DNA of 43,136 bases from Acrocarpospora phusangensis (GCF_016862995.1 NZ_BOOA01000068.1:1-43136), one strand, 5' to 3'. Shown: positions 15,893 to 24,492, counted from the first letter of the stretch. Notes: generated from the sequence alone by a model not told the origin. Program-made: numbers and translations.

Positions 15893-16852
15893 ATGCGTGC
15901 CATCGTGGTTTCCGCTTACGGCGGATCGTCTGTGCTCGAATACACCGAGGCGCCCGATCCGGTGCCGGGGCCGGGTCAGATCCTGATCGACGTGGCGGCC
16001 TCCGGGGTCAACTTCCTGGACGTCTACCACCGGCAGGGCCGCTACCCGCTGCCGCTCCCGCTGGTGCCCGGCTCCGAGGGCGCGGGCACGGTGGCCCAGA
16101 TCGGCCCCGGCGTCACCGAGGTGGTCGTGGGTGACCGGGTGGGCTGGGTGAACGTGCCCGGGTCGTACGCGGAGAAGGCCGTCATCCCGGCCGCCAAGGC
16201 GATCCCGCTGCCCCCGGGCGTCAGCCCCGAGCAGGCCGCCACCGTGCTGCTGCAAGGCCTGACCGCCCACTACCTGACAACCTCGACCTATCAGGTACGG
16301 CCCGGCGACACCGTCCTCGTGCACGCCGCCGCGGGCGGGATGGGCCTGCTCCTCACCCAGATGGCCAGACTCCACGGCGCCCGGGTGATCGGCACGGTCT
16401 CCACGCCCGAGAAGGAGCGCATGGCCAGGGAGGCCGGCGCGGACGAGGTGTTCGGGTACGACGACTTCGCGGCCAAGGTCCGCGGGCTCGTGCCGGAGGG
16501 CCTGCCGGTGGTCTACGACGGCGTCGGCGCGGCCACCTTCGACGGCTCGCTGGCCTGCGTACGCCCCCGCGGCCTGCTCGCCGTGTACGGCGCCGCCAGC
16601 GGCCCGGTCCCCCCGTTCGACCTGCAACGGCTCAACCAGGCCGGGTCGGTCTTCCTGACCAGGCCGTCGATGGCGCCGTACATCGCCACCCGGGAGGAGC
16701 TCCTGGGCCGGGCCACCGACGTGCTCGGCTGGGTCGCCGCCGGGCAGCTCAGCGTGCACGTGCACGCCCGGATGCCGCTGGCGGAGGCCGCCCGCGCCCA
16801 CGACGACCTGGAAGGGCGCAGGACCGTGGGCAAGCTGCTCCTGATCACCTAG
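15893..16852 (+). CDS. Quinone oxidoreductase (zinc-free MDR family)
   Basis: A 319-residue medium-chain dehydrogenase/reductase of the QOR type. It starts MRAIVVSAYGGSSVLEYTEAPDPVPGPGQ, has the substrate-side GVNFLDVYHRQGRYPLPLPLVPGSEGAGTV, lacks the structural-zinc Cys cluster, and has the NADPH Rossmann motif VLVHAAAGGMGLLLTQMA (about residue 140-155). It ends RTVGKLLLIT as in QOR. The reaction is probably NADPH-dependent one-electron quinone reduction. ATG 15893 has a G-rich site (GGGGGG) 5 nt upstream. It is divergent from DUF6504-dnaE2 and its start is 13 nt from a LexA-type box, so it may be damage-inducible. Its stop shares CTAG with the convergent PucR gene. Confidence 0.92.
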   Translation: MRAIVVSAYGGSSVLEYTEAPDPVPGPGQILIDVAASGVNFLDVYHRQGRYPLPLPLVPGSEGAGTVAQIGPGVTEVVVGDRVGWVNVPGSYAEKAVIPAAKAIPLPPGVSPEQAATVLLQGLTAHYLTTSTYQVRPGDTVLVHAAAGGMGLLLTQMARLHGARVIGTVSTPEKERMAREAGADEVFGYDDFAAKVRGLVPEGLPVVYDGVGAATFDGSLACVRPRGLLAVYGAASGPVPPFDLQRLNQAGSVFLTRPSMAPYIATREELLGRATDVLGWVAAGQLSVHVHARMPLAEAARAHDDLEGRRTVGKLLLIT

Positions 16853-17862
16853 AAGAGCTGGGCCGGCCAGTCCAGGAGCCGCGCGCCGAGCACGGCCGTC
16901 TCCAGGGTGAACCGCTGGGTCGGGTCCTCCGGGGAGAACCCGGTCAGCCGGCGCACCCGCTCCAGGCGGTAGGTCACCGCCCGCGTGCTGATGCCCAGCC
17001 GTCGGGCGGCGGCCGACTGGTTGCCCTGGGCCGCGAAGACCTGCTCCAGCGTGTCCAGCAGCGGCTCGGGGCCGCCGCGGGCGTCCAGCAGCGGGCTGAG
17101 CACGCTGGCGACCAGGTCCTCGATGGCCGCCCTGTCGCGCAGCAGCACCGGGAAGACCAGCAGGTCGGCGGCCTTCAGCACGGGCGCGCGTAAGCCCAGC
17201 CGGTCGCCCAGGTCGATCGCGTTGCTGGCCTCCCGGTAAGAGGTGACCACCCCGCCGGGGCCCCGGTGGGCGCGGCCGACGCCGATCCGCCAGCCGGGGT
17301 CGAGCCGGGAGCGCACATGGTGGGTGAACTCGCCGGCCGCGGCCACCAGGGTGCCGGGCACCACGCAGACGAGCAGGCCGTCCCGGACCGCGACCAGGAT
17401 GTTGTGGGAGCCGAACCGGGCGATCAGCTCCCGCTCGATCGTCCCGGCCACCGCGTCGGGCGAGCCGGCCACCGGCCGTGCCACGGCCACCACGTACGAC
17501 TCGGCCAGCCGCAGCCCGAAATGCTCCGCCCGCTCGGCCAGGCGTTCGGCCCGGCCCTGGAGCAGGTCGTCGACGAACTCTCTGCGGGCGGTCTCCTCCG
17601 AGCGCAGGGCCAGGCGCTGGGCGGCCTCGTACCCCTCGATGAGCGCGGAGACGACGCGGCGCAGCGCGGGCAGCACGGCGGGGGCGGCCAGGTCCTCGGC
17701 CTCGCGCAGCGCGGCGTCCACCAGCGTCCGCAGCGGCACGCCCTGCTCGGCGGCTTCCGCCCCCGCCGCGCGGCACTCGTCCAGCCTCGCCCGGTCCGGT
17801 AACCGGCCGGGCGTCTCGCCGAGCAACCCGGCCATCGGATACCCCGTGTCAGACCCCGACAT
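16849..17862 (-). CDS. PucR/CdaR-type helix-turn-helix regulator
   Basis: A 337-residue regulator. The middle (about 115-255) is a GGDEF-like CdaR domain (YVVAVARPVAGSPDAVAG, DGLLVCVVPG, WRIGVGRAHRGPGGVVTSYREASNAI), and the C-terminus (about 270-330) is the PucR HTH: LLDTLEQVFAAQGNQSAAARRLGISTRAVTYRLERVRRLTG. The N-terminal 100 residues are helical, as in relatives. ATG 17862 overlaps the end of the ABC permease by 14 bp; ATG 17835 (MAGLLGET), with GGGG upstream, is a credible alternative. It may be co-transcribed with the upstream ABC exporter genes, but the target is unknown. It ends on the same CTAG as the convergent quinone oxidoreductase gene. Confidence 0.88.
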   Translation of the reverse strand: MSGSDTGYPMAGLLGETPGRLPDRARLDECRAAGAEAAEQGVPLRTLVDAALREAEDLAAPAVLPALRRVVSALIEGYEAAQRLALRSEETARREFVDDLLQGRAERLAERAEHFGLRLAESYVVAVARPVAGSPDAVAGTIERELIARFGSHNILVAVRDGLLVCVVPGTLVAAAGEFTHHVRSRLDPGWRIGVGRAHRGPGGVVTSYREASNAIDLGDRLGLRAPVLKAADLLVFPVLLRDRAAIEDLVASVLSPLLDARGGPEPLLDTLEQVFAAQGNQSAAARRLGISTRAVTYRLERVRRLTGFSPEDPTQRFTLETAVLGARLLDWPAQLF

Positions 17863-18649
17863 CGCGCCGGTCGAAAGCGAGCGCCGCCGTCAGCAGCAGC
17901 ACCGCCGTCGCCCCCACCAGAACAAGGTAGTCCCCGACGGGAACGCCCTGGTAAATCGGCTTGCCGTCGAGATAGTAGTAGAACGGCGAAACCCACTTCA
18001 GCCACGATATGGCGGACACGCTCTGGCCGACCGTGACGACCGCGTAGCCCGTGACCACCCAGGTCGCGGTCACGGCCGAGGCGAGCCCTCTCCGCCCGGT
18101 GGCCGCGCCGATGGCCAGCGTCAGCGTGCCGAAGAAGAGAGCGAGCAGGAACACGCCGGTGTGCGCGGCCAGGATGCGCGCGGCCGACACCCCCATGCCG
18201 ACACTCGTGGCGATCGCCAGGGCGACCCCGTAGGTCGCCGCCGCCGCGGCCAGCAGGCCGATCACGGCCGCCGTGAACCGCTGGAGCAGCACCCGGACGC
18301 GGTCGATCGGGAGGGTGACGGTCAGTTCCAGCAGGCCGGACTCCTCCGGCTGGGCGATCGCCCGGTTGCCGAGACCCCAGGCGCAGGCGATGAACAGCAT
18401 CGGGACGAACAGCTGGTAAACCACCGACTGCAGGTAGCCGGCGCCGCTGGTGATGTCGGCGAGGCCGCCCATGAGGTCCCGGAGAGCGCCGGGGAACTTG
18501 GCGAGGGCGGCCGGGCCGTACACCTCGGGGCTCTTCTTGATGTTCCCGTAAATCCCCATATAGAGGGACAAGAAGGCGCTGATGCCGACAGTCCAGCCGA
18601 TCAGCGTCCTGCGGTACTCACGCAGACTCTGCGTCATCAGCGCGGGCAT
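17849..18649 (-). CDS. ABC-2 type transporter permease
   Basis: A 266-residue membrane protein with about six hydrophobic segments (for example TLIGWTVGISAFLSLYMGIYG, LQSVVYQLFVPMLFIACAWGLG, FTAAVIGLLAAAAATYGVALAIA, VFLLALFFGTLTLAIGAATG, VTATWVVTGYAVVTVG, YLVLVGATAVLLLTAALAF). The segment QPEESGLLELTVTLPIDRVRVLL is typical of the ABC-2 exporter class. ATG 18649 is chosen because GAGGAG lies 4-5 nt upstream; an earlier in-frame ATG at 18664 lacks a site. It overlaps the ATPase gene by 32 bp, so the two form one exporter. The substrate is unknown; relatives export drugs, lipids or peptides. Confidence 0.88.
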   Translation of the reverse strand: MPALMTQSLREYRRTLIGWTVGISAFLSLYMGIYGNIKKSPEVYGPAALAKFPGALRDLMGGLADITSGAGYLQSVVYQLFVPMLFIACAWGLGNRAIAQPEESGLLELTVTLPIDRVRVLLQRFTAAVIGLLAAAAATYGVALAIATSVGMGVSAARILAAHTGVFLLALFFGTLTLAIGAATGRRGLASAVTATWVVTGYAVVTVGQSVSAISWLKWVSPFYYYLDGKPIYQGVPVGDYLVLVGATAVLLLTAALAFDRRDVGV

Positions 18650-19547
18650 GCCGCTCCTCTTCACCGCTGTAGTAGGTCAGGAAGATCTCTTCCAGGTCGG
18701 GTTCCGCGCTGACCAGGTGCACCACCGTGAACCGGGCGGCGGCCTTGATGAGCGCGTCGGGGCGGCCGTCGATCGTGCAGGTCACGCTCGCGCCGGCCAC
18801 CCGCAGGTCGCGTACGCCGGGCAGCCCCTCGAACGCCTCCGCCGGCACCGGCGCGTCGAAGTGCAGCTCCACCCGGCGGACGGCCTTCTCGCGGAGCGCG
18901 GCCACCTCCTCGACCGCCACCAGCCGCCCCGACCTGACGATGCCCACCCGGTCCGAGACGTGCTCCACCTCGGCCAGCACGTGCGAGGACATCAGGACGG
19001 TACGGCCGTCGGCGCGCACCTCCCGCACCATCGCCAGGAACTCCTGCTGCACGAGCGGGTCCAGGCCGCTGGTCGGCTCGTCCAGGATCAGGAACTCGGG
19101 ACGGTGCATGAACGCCTGGATCAGCCCGACCTTCTGCTTGTTGCCCTTGGAGAGCTTGCCCATCGGCACCGAGAGGTCCGCCTCCAGGCGTTCGGCCAGC
19201 TCGTCGATCCTGGCCTGGGCGACACCGCCGCGGGCGTCACCCAGGAAGCGCAGGTACTGTCCCGCGCGCTCGCGGCCCGCCAGCGCCAGCTCCCCCGGCA
19301 GGTAGCCGACCCTGGCCCGCACGGCCGCGTCCCCGGGGTCCGAACCGAGCACCGTCACCCGTCCCCGGGTGGGCCTGATGACGTCGAGGAGCAGTCGAAT
19401 CGTCGTAGTCTTACCCGATCCGTTCGGGCCGAGGTAGCCGAACACCTCACCCGGCTGGATCGTGAGGTCCAGGTCTTCCAGACCTCGCCGCCGGCCGTAG
19501 AACTTGGTCAGTCCTTCGGCTTCCACCACCGCTGTCATGCCGTTCAT
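18618..19547 (-). CDS. ABC transporter ATP-binding protein
   Basis: A 309-residue ATPase of the DrrA/CcmA-type exporter class. Walker A is YLGPNGSGKTTTIRLLL (about residue 38), the signature is KLSKGNKQKVGLIQAF, Walker B is FLILDEPTSGLDPL, and the switch His is in VLMSSHVLAEVEH. The last 80 residues form the C-terminal extension common in this class (RRVELHFDAPVPAEAFEGLPG to EPDLEEIFLTYYSG). The signature LSKGNKQK is that of the beta-exporter type rather than LSGGQ. It is followed by its overlapping permease gene. ATG 19538 (MTAVVEAEG) is an alternative start. Substrate unknown. Confidence 0.93.
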   Translation of the reverse strand: MNGMTAVVEAEGLTKFYGRRRGLEDLDLTIQPGEVFGYLGPNGSGKTTTIRLLLDVIRPTRGRVTVLGSDPGDAAVRARVGYLPGELALAGRERAGQYLRFLGDARGGVAQARIDELAERLEADLSVPMGKLSKGNKQKVGLIQAFMHRPEFLILDEPTSGLDPLVQQEFLAMVREVRADGRTVLMSSHVLAEVEHVSDRVGIVRSGRLVAVEEVAALREKAVRRVELHFDAPVPAEAFEGLPGVRDLRVAGASVTCTIDGRPDALIKAAARFTVVHLVSAEPDLEEIFLTYYSGEEERHARADDAESA

Positions 19548-19652
19548 CGTGGGCCGCCGGGGCTTCTCCCGGTAGGTCCCGAGTCCGACAGTTGGGTTCC
19601 GTTTGCTTTCGCACTTCCGGCAACATGCCTATGTTTGGAGATGGAGGATCAG

Positions 19653-20483
19653 TTGGATACCACTGCGTTCGTGCTGGGTGGGGGCGGGGTGCTCGGGGCT
19701 CACGAGGTGGGCATGCTGCGCGCCCTGGCGGAAGCCGGGATCACGCCGGACCTGGTGGTCGGCACCTCGGTCGGCGCGCTCAACGGCGTGCTGCTGGCCG
19801 CCTCCCCGTCCGACGCCGTCGACCGGCTCACCGAGCTGTGGGGATCCGACATCGTCCGTACGGCTTTCGCCGGCTCGTGGGTGACCCGGCTGTCCACGCT
19901 CGCCAAGACCGGCACCCACCTGCATTCGATCGAGGCGCTGCGAGGGCTGCTCGGGGCCGCCATCCCGGAGACGTTCGAGGAGCTGCGGGTTCCGTTCCAG
20001 TGCGTGGCCGCCTCCATCGAGGGCGCCTGCGCGCGCTGGTTCTCGGCCGGGCCGCTCGCCGACGCGGTGCTCGCGTCCTGCGCGGTGCCGGGGCTGCTGC
20101 CGCCCGTACGGATCGGCGACGAGCACTACCTGGACGGCGGGCTCGTGCACAGCATCCCCGTCGGCCGGGCCGTGCAACTCGGGGCGCGGCGTATCTTCGT
20201 GCTCCACGTGGGGCGTATCGAGCGGCCGCTGACTCCGCCCAGCAAGCCGTGGGAGGTCGGCCTGGTCGCCTTCGAGATCGCCCGCCGCCACCGTTTCAGC
20301 GAGGAGATGGCCTCGTTGCCCGCCGACGTCGAAGTACATGTCATGCCGGCGGGCTTCAACGGCAAACCCGGCCTGTCCGATCTCCGGTACCGGGACTCGT
20401 CCAAGATCGGCGACAACATCGCGCGGGCGTACTACGCGTCCTCCGCGTACCTGGCCGCCTCGACCACCCCCACGTCACCATGA
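19653..20483 (+). CDS. Patatin-like phospholipase family protein
   Basis: A 276-residue serine hydrolase of the patatin/RssA type. It starts LDTTAFVLGGGGVLGAHEVGMLRAL with the oxyanion loop, has the nucleophile elbow GTSVG (about residue 38-42) and the catalytic Asp in DGGLVHSIPVG (about residue 163), so the Ser-Asp dyad is complete. I chose TTG 19653 because GGAGG lies exactly 5 nt before it; the in-frame ATG at 19641 has its only purine-rich site directly adjacent. Family members release fatty acids from phospholipids or neutral lipids. It overlaps the next ORF by ATGA; an acyltransferase gene follows, suggesting lipid remodelling. Confidence 0.9.
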   Translation: MDTTAFVLGGGGVLGAHEVGMLRALAEAGITPDLVVGTSVGALNGVLLAASPSDAVDRLTELWGSDIVRTAFAGSWVTRLSTLAKTGTHLHSIEALRGLLGAAIPETFEELRVPFQCVAASIEGACARWFSAGPLADAVLASCAVPGLLPPVRIGDEHYLDGGLVHSIPVGRAVQLGARRIFVLHVGRIERPLTPPSKPWEVGLVAFEIARRHRFSEEMASLPADVEVHVMPAGFNGKPGLSDLRYRDSSKIGDNIARAYYASSAYLAASTTPTSP

Positions 20484-20860
20484 ACCCGCCGACCGCCACC
20501 CCAGCTCCAAGGACGCCGCTCTTGCCCACATCTTTCCCGGCCACGCCGCCCGCGACGGATCATCGTCCGGCCTCTCCGCCGGCGCGGGACCATCGCCTGA
20601 CCGCGCCGCTCGCCCAGGATCGCCCTCCAGCCTCACCCCCCGCGCGGGACCATCGCCTGACCGCGCCGCTCGCGCAGGATCACCTCCTGGCCTCACCGCT
20701 CGCGCGGGAGGGCCAGCCGGTTTCGCCGCTTGTGCGGAACCGTTTCCCGGTGTCGTCGTTCGCCGGGTTCCCCCACGCTCGCCCCTCGGCCGTACCGCCC
20801 CCGGTGTGGCCGGAAGTTAGGAGCCGGTCATGGTGCCGCCTCGGATTATCCGGCGCCTGA
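20480..20860 (+). CDS. Putative repeat protein with seven 10-residue units
   Basis: A 126-residue open frame whose ATG overlaps the lipase stop as ATGA. After a Pro/Thr-rich start it carries seven 10-residue units (residues 27-96) of the form DHRxxxxPxA(R/Q), for example DHRPASPPAR and DHRLTAPLAQ, decaying toward the end. It has no signal peptide, no membrane segment and no known family, and overlaps the acyltransferase start by 31 bp. The ATGA coupling argues for translation; the simple repeat and lack of a ribosome binding site argue against. It could be non-coding repeat DNA. Confidence 0.3.
   Translation: MNPPTATPAPRTPLLPTSFPATPPATDHRPASPPARDHRLTAPLAQDRPPASPPARDHRLTAPLAQDHLLASPLAREGQPVSPLVRNRFPVSSFAGFPHARPSAVPPPVWPEVRSRSWCRLGLSGA
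20558..20767. repeat. 30 bp tandem repeat, seven units
   Basis: Units start every 30 bp at 20558, 20588, 20618, 20648, 20678, 20708 and 20738. Alternate units are most alike, giving a strong 60 bp super-period: GCGCGGGACCATCGCCTGAC appears near 20583 and again 60 bp later. The last two units are degraded. Confidence 0.85.
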
Positions 20861-21867
20861 TCTTCGCGCCGCTGGTGATCGCGCTGACGCTGGCCGTCGT
20901 CGTGACCCTGCCGATCTGGCTGCTGGTGGCCTTCCTGGCCTCGCTCCGGCTGCCGCCCCCGCAACGGCGGGGCATGCGCCTGATGGCCTTCGCCGTCATC
21001 TGGCTGGCCCTGGAGTCGGCCGCCCTGATCGCCTGCCTCGGGCTCTGGATCGCGAGCGGCTTCGGCGGGCGCCTCCACGTCGAAGCCAGCCAGGAACGCC
21101 ACTACACCCTGATCCGCTGGTTCCTGTCCCGGGTCTACGGCGCCGCCGTCCGCATCTTCCGGCTCTCGGTCGACATCGACGAACCCGAACTGACTCCCGA
21201 GGAGGCCTCCCGCCGCCTCACCCGCCCGGTGATCGTCCTGTCCCGCCACGCCGGCCCCGGCGACTCCTTCCTCCTCGTCTACCATCTCCTGGCCCGGTAC
21301 GGCAGACGCCCCCGCATCGTCATGAAGGCCGCCCTGCAACTCGACCCGTCCCTGGACGTCGTCATCAACCGGCTCCCCAACGCCTTCGTCCCCCGTAAGG
21401 TCGCCGAAAGCGGCATCATCACCGAGATCCAGCGCCTGGCCTCCGGCATGAAGGACGTCGACGCCCTGGTCATCTTCCCCGAGGGCGGCAACTTCACCCC
21501 GACGCGCCGCCGCCGCGCCATCACGCGCCTGCGCGACAAGGGCCTGCGCGAGGAGGCCGCCCGCGCCGAATCCCTCGACCACCTGCTCCCGCCCCGCCCC
21601 AACGGCGCGATCGCCGCCATCGAGTCCTGCCCCACGGCCGACGTCATCTTCGTCGCCCACACCGGCCTCGACGACCTCATCACCATCGGCGACGTCTGGC
21701 GCAAACTCCCCTCCCGCGCCCAGATCCGCGCCAAATGGTGGCGCTACCCCGCCGACCAGGTCCCCCGCACCCGCGAATCCCAGATCACCTGGCTCTTCGA
21801 CCAATGGACCCAGATCGACAACTGGATCACCGAAAACCGCCCCACCCGCCTGACCCCGGCGGAGTGA
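20830..21867 (+). CDS. PlsC-like acyltransferase membrane protein
   Basis: A 345-residue member of the lysophospholipid/1-acylglycerol-3-phosphate acyltransferase superfamily. Two membrane segments lead (residues 13-38 and 52-74), then the acyltransferase domain (about 120-290). Motif I is SRHAGPGDSFLL, i.e. the catalytic H-x4-D; motif III is VIFPEGGNFTPTRRRRAI; KAALQLDPSLD and INRLPNAFVPR are typical of the group. ATG 20830 has AGGAG 7 nt upstream. The substrate is not readable; transfer of an acyl chain to a lysophospholipid or glycolipid is likely. It follows the lipase and the repeat ORF on the same strand. Confidence 0.87.
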   Translation: MVPPRIIRRLIFAPLVIALTLAVVVTLPIWLLVAFLASLRLPPPQRRGMRLMAFAVIWLALESAALIACLGLWIASGFGGRLHVEASQERHYTLIRWFLSRVYGAAVRIFRLSVDIDEPELTPEEASRRLTRPVIVLSRHAGPGDSFLLVYHLLARYGRRPRIVMKAALQLDPSLDVVINRLPNAFVPRKVAESGIITEIQRLASGMKDVDALVIFPEGGNFTPTRRRRAITRLRDKGLREEAARAESLDHLLPPRPNGAIAAIESCPTADVIFVAHTGLDDLITIGDVWRKLPSRAQIRAKWWRYPADQVPRTRESQITWLFDQWTQIDNWITENRPTRLTPAE

Positions 21868-21882
21868 CCGGGCCGGTACGGC

Positions 21883-21946
21883 CAGCTGCTAATTCGGGCG
21901 CGGTTAGCAGCCAATTAGCTGTTAGCCTCGGCGAAATTAGCAGCTG
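21883..21946. promoter_or_regulatory. Cluster of TTAGC/GCTAA sites flanked by a 12 bp inverted repeat
   Basis: CAGCTGCTAATT (21883-21894) and AATTAGCAGCTG (21935-21946) are perfect inverted copies. Between them lie TTAGC at 21904, 21915 and 21922. Five copies of one pentamer in 64 bp upstream of the DUF5666 gene suggest binding sites for a multimeric regulator. Confidence 0.55.
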
Positions 21947-22030
21947 ATCATGCAGCTCTTTGCGATGTTTACGCACGTCTTACCCCGCTTCTATTTCAAT
22001 CGGCTTTGGCTGGATGGAAGGGGTGGACAC

Positions 22031-22777
22031 GTGAGTGGTCCTGAGTTCGGGGCGCCGGAGGAATTAGGCAGGGAGCCGGTCCGGTGGTCCAGGAATCGCG
22101 TAGTGGTGGCCGGGATGGCGGCGGCGTTCGTGGTCGTCACCGGGGTGGGGGTGGCGGCGGCTGCCGCGTCGCCCTCGCCGACGGAGAGTGGGACGCCGAC
22201 GCCGGGTGAGAGTGGGACGCCGTCGGCCGTACCGAGCCCTGAGGGGTCGGAGAAGCCGGACCGGGGGCTGAAGCGGGTCTTCCCGCTGCGAGGGATGTTC
22301 GGGGCGCTGCACGGGGAGTTCGTGGTGCCCAAGGAGGGCGGCGGGTACGAGACCGTCGCCACGCAGACCGGGAAGGTGACGGCGGTCGACCAGGGGTCGA
22401 TCACGGTACGCAGCGAGGACGGGTTCTCACGGGCGTACACGGTCACCGACGAGACCCGGGTCAACGGGGGACGCGAGGGGATCGCGTCGGTGCAGGTCGA
22501 CGACGAGGTCACCGTCATGGCGACCGTGGAGGCCGAGAAGGCCACGGCGACCATGGTGATCGATCTGACCCGGCCGGCGGGGAAGGGCTGGTTCCGGCAT
22601 CCCGGCGGAGCGTTCAAGGGCGAACTCCGGGGCGACTTCGAGTGGGGCCCGGGACGCATGCCCGGAGAGGGCGGCTTCCACCGCCGCATCCCCATCAACC
22701 CCGACGACCTCAAACGCCTCCCACAGGACTCCGGCTCCCCCACGCCGGAATCCGCCACTCCGACGCCGACGATCTGA
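22031..22777 (+). CDS. Membrane-anchored DUF5666-like protein
   Basis: A 248-residue protein with a single N-terminal membrane segment (about residues 24-45, VVVAGMAAAFVVVTGVGVAAAAA), a Ser/Pro/Thr-rich stalk (SPSPTESGTPTPGESGTPS), then a small beta-rich domain (about 105-180; GKVTAVDQGSITVRSEDG, YTVTDETRVNGGREG, VQVDDEVTVMATVEAEKATATMV) that fits DUF5666. The C-terminus is again Pro/Ser/Thr-rich. It is probably exposed outside the membrane. GTG 22031 has GAAGGGG about 7 nt upstream; the frame to 21950 would run through the repeat cluster and is less likely. Its function is unknown. It ends 9 bp from the convergent SHOCT gene. Confidence 0.75.
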   Translation: MSGPEFGAPEELGREPVRWSRNRVVVAGMAAAFVVVTGVGVAAAAASPSPTESGTPTPGESGTPSAVPSPEGSEKPDRGLKRVFPLRGMFGALHGEFVVPKEGGGYETVATQTGKVTAVDQGSITVRSEDGFSRAYTVTDETRVNGGREGIASVQVDDEVTVMATVEAEKATATMVIDLTRPAGKGWFRHPGGAFKGELRGDFEWGPGRMPGEGGFHRRIPINPDDLKRLPQDSGSPTPESATPTPTI

Positions 22778-22786
22778 CCGGTCTGG

Positions 22787-23002
22787 TCAGCTGTTGGCGA
22801 GGGTGGAGAGGCGGCGGAGGTATTCGGCTTCGTCGATCTCGCCGGCGGCGTACCTGCGGCGGAGGATCTCTCTCGGGTCCTCGGTGTGGGCGGGGAAGGC
22901 GTGGCGCGGATGGCGGGAGAGGACGACGACCATGACCACGCCGATGACGACGGCGAGCAGGAACAGGAGGGCGGCGGTCAGGAGCAGGGCGGTTGATGTC
23001 AT
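22787..23002 (-). CDS. Small membrane protein with SHOCT domain
   Basis: A 71-residue protein: one membrane helix at about residues 5-29 ([24 protein letters not shown]) and a C-terminal SHOCT motif ([27 protein letters not shown]). SHOCT motifs are short helical pairs, often regulatory or oligomerising. ATG 23002 overlaps the cobQ stop as ATGA and has AGGAGG 7 nt upstream, inside cobQ, so it is efficiently coupled. Why a SHOCT peptide is coupled to cobyric acid synthase is not clear; it could serve membrane tethering, but this is conjecture. Confidence 0.85.
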   Translation of the reverse strand: MTSTALLLTAALLFLLAVVIGVVMVVVLSRHPRHAFPAHTEDPREILRRRYAAGEIDEAEYLRRLSTLANS

Positions 23003-24492
23003 CGTGCGCCTCCTGGATGGATCAGGGGAAGGTGCGCGGGCGGGCCGTTCTCGATGAGGGCGCGGAGTGCGCCGGTATCCACATGCTGTTCGATGAGGTC
23101 GCCCAGCGCGTCGAGCCGGGCGGTACGGAGAGCGGCGAAGGAGACGCCGGGGTCGGGCGTGAAGGGCCTTTCGGCCGTCGCGGCGACCTCGGCGAGGAAC
23201 GCCTGCCGGAAGGCGTCGTTCTCCAGGGCGCCGTGCCAGGTGGTGCCCCACACCGACCCGGTACGGCAGCCGTCCAGGAAGGGCTGCGACGCGGCGGTGG
23301 CGTCCACGGTCACGACACCATGGTGGATCTCGTAGGCGGCTACACGGTGACCGTACGCCGTGCCGACGGGTCTGGCCAGCGTTTTTTCCGCCGCGAAGCG
23401 CACGGTGGCCGGGAGGAGCCCCAGGCCGTCGATCTCGCCCCGCCGGGATTCCACCGAATCGTGGATGGTCCGGGCGAGCATCTGGTAGCCGCCGCAGATG
23501 CCGAGCACCGGCCGTCCCGCGGCGGCTCTGGCCTGGACGGCCTGGGCGATACCCGTGGCCCGTACCCACTCGAGGTCGGACACCGTGGCGCGGGAGCCGG
23601 GCAGGATGACCAGGTCGGCGTCCTCCAGTTCGGCCGCCGACCGGACGAACCGCACGACCACGCCCGGTTCGCTCGCCAGGGCGTCGATGTCGGTGAAGTT
23701 GGAGATCCGGGGCAGGCGGACGACGGCGACGCGCAGGGAGTGCGGCCGGTAGGGCTGGGCGGGGCGGTTGTCGAGGGCCAGGGAGTCCTCGACGTCGAGC
23801 CAGAGGCCGTCCAGCCAGGGCAGCACGCCGTACGTCGGGCGGCCGGTCAGGCCGTCGAGCATGTCGAGGCCGGGGGCGAGGAGCTCGGGCGCGCCCCGGA
23901 ACTTGTTGATCAGGAAGCCGGCGATGAGCGACTGGTCGGCGGCGTCGAGCAGGGCGACCGTGCCGTACAGGGAGGCGAACACGCCGCCGCGGTCGATGTC
24001 GCCGACGACCACGACCGGCAGCCGGGCGGCCTGGGCCAGGCCCATGTTGGCGATGTCGCCCGCGCGCAGGTTGATCTCCGCCGGGCTGCCCGCGCCTTCG
24101 CAGACGACCACGTCGTACTCGGCCCTGAGCCGGTTCAGCGACTCCACGGCGACGTCGCGCAGCCGGGCCTTGTACGCGCCGTACTCCATCGCGTCCACGT
24201 CCGCGATCGGGCGGCCCAGCACGACGACCTGGCTGCGGCGGTCGCTGCCCGGTTTGAGCAGGACCGGGTTCATGTCGGCGGTCGGCTCGATGCCGCAGGC
24301 AGCCGCCTGGGTCGCCTGCGCGCGGCCGATCTCCGCGCCGTCGGCGGTGACGAAGGAGTTGAGCGACATGTTCTGCGCCTTGAACGGCGCCACCCGCACA
24401 CCCTGCCGCGCCAGCCACCGGCAGATGCCCGCGGTCACCACGCTCTTCCCGGCGTCGGAGGTCGTCCCGGCGACCAGCAGCGCCCCCTTCAC
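22999..24492 (-). CDS. cobQ: Cobyric acid synthase (CobQ/CbiP)
   Basis: A 497-residue glutamine amidotransferase that amidates side chains b, d, e and g of adenosylcobyrinic acid a,c-diamide. The N-terminal ATP-binding dethiobiotin-synthetase-like domain starts [27 protein letters not shown], with [10 protein letters not shown] and [12 protein letters not shown]. The C-terminal class-I amidotransferase domain (about 255-450) has the nucleophile Cys in [10 protein letters not shown] (about 332) and the His in [13 protein letters not shown] (about 420). Length is usual. It overlaps cobD upstream and the SHOCT gene downstream by ATGA, so all three are coupled. Confidence 0.96.
   Translation of the reverse strand: MKGALLVAGTTSDAGKSVVTAGICRWLARQGVRVAPFKAQNMSLNSFVTADGAEIGRAQATQAAACGIEPTADMNPVLLKPGSDRRSQVVVLGRPIADVDAMEYGAYKARLRDVAVESLNRLRAEYDVVVCEGAGSPAEINLRAGDIANMGLAQAARLPVVVVGDIDRGGVFASLYGTVALLDAADQSLIAGFLINKFRGAPELLAPGLDMLDGLTGRPTYGVLPWLDGLWLDVEDSLALDNRPAQPYRPHSLRVAVVRLPRISNFTDIDALASEPGVVVRFVRSAAELEDADLVILPGSRATVSDLEWVRATGIAQAVQARAAAGRPVLGICGGYQMLARTIHDSVESRRGEIDGLGLLPATVRFAAEKTLARPVGTAYGHRVAAYEIHHGVVTVDATAASQPFLDGCRTGSVWGTTWHGALENDAFRQAFLAEVAATAERPFTPDPGVSFAALRTARLDALGDLIEQHVDTGALRALIENGPPAHLPLIHPGGAR

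Noticed and set aside
17849-19547. ABC pair as part of a natural product cluster
   Set aside because: No biosynthetic genes are adjacent; a PucR-type regulator and a lipase do not make a cluster.
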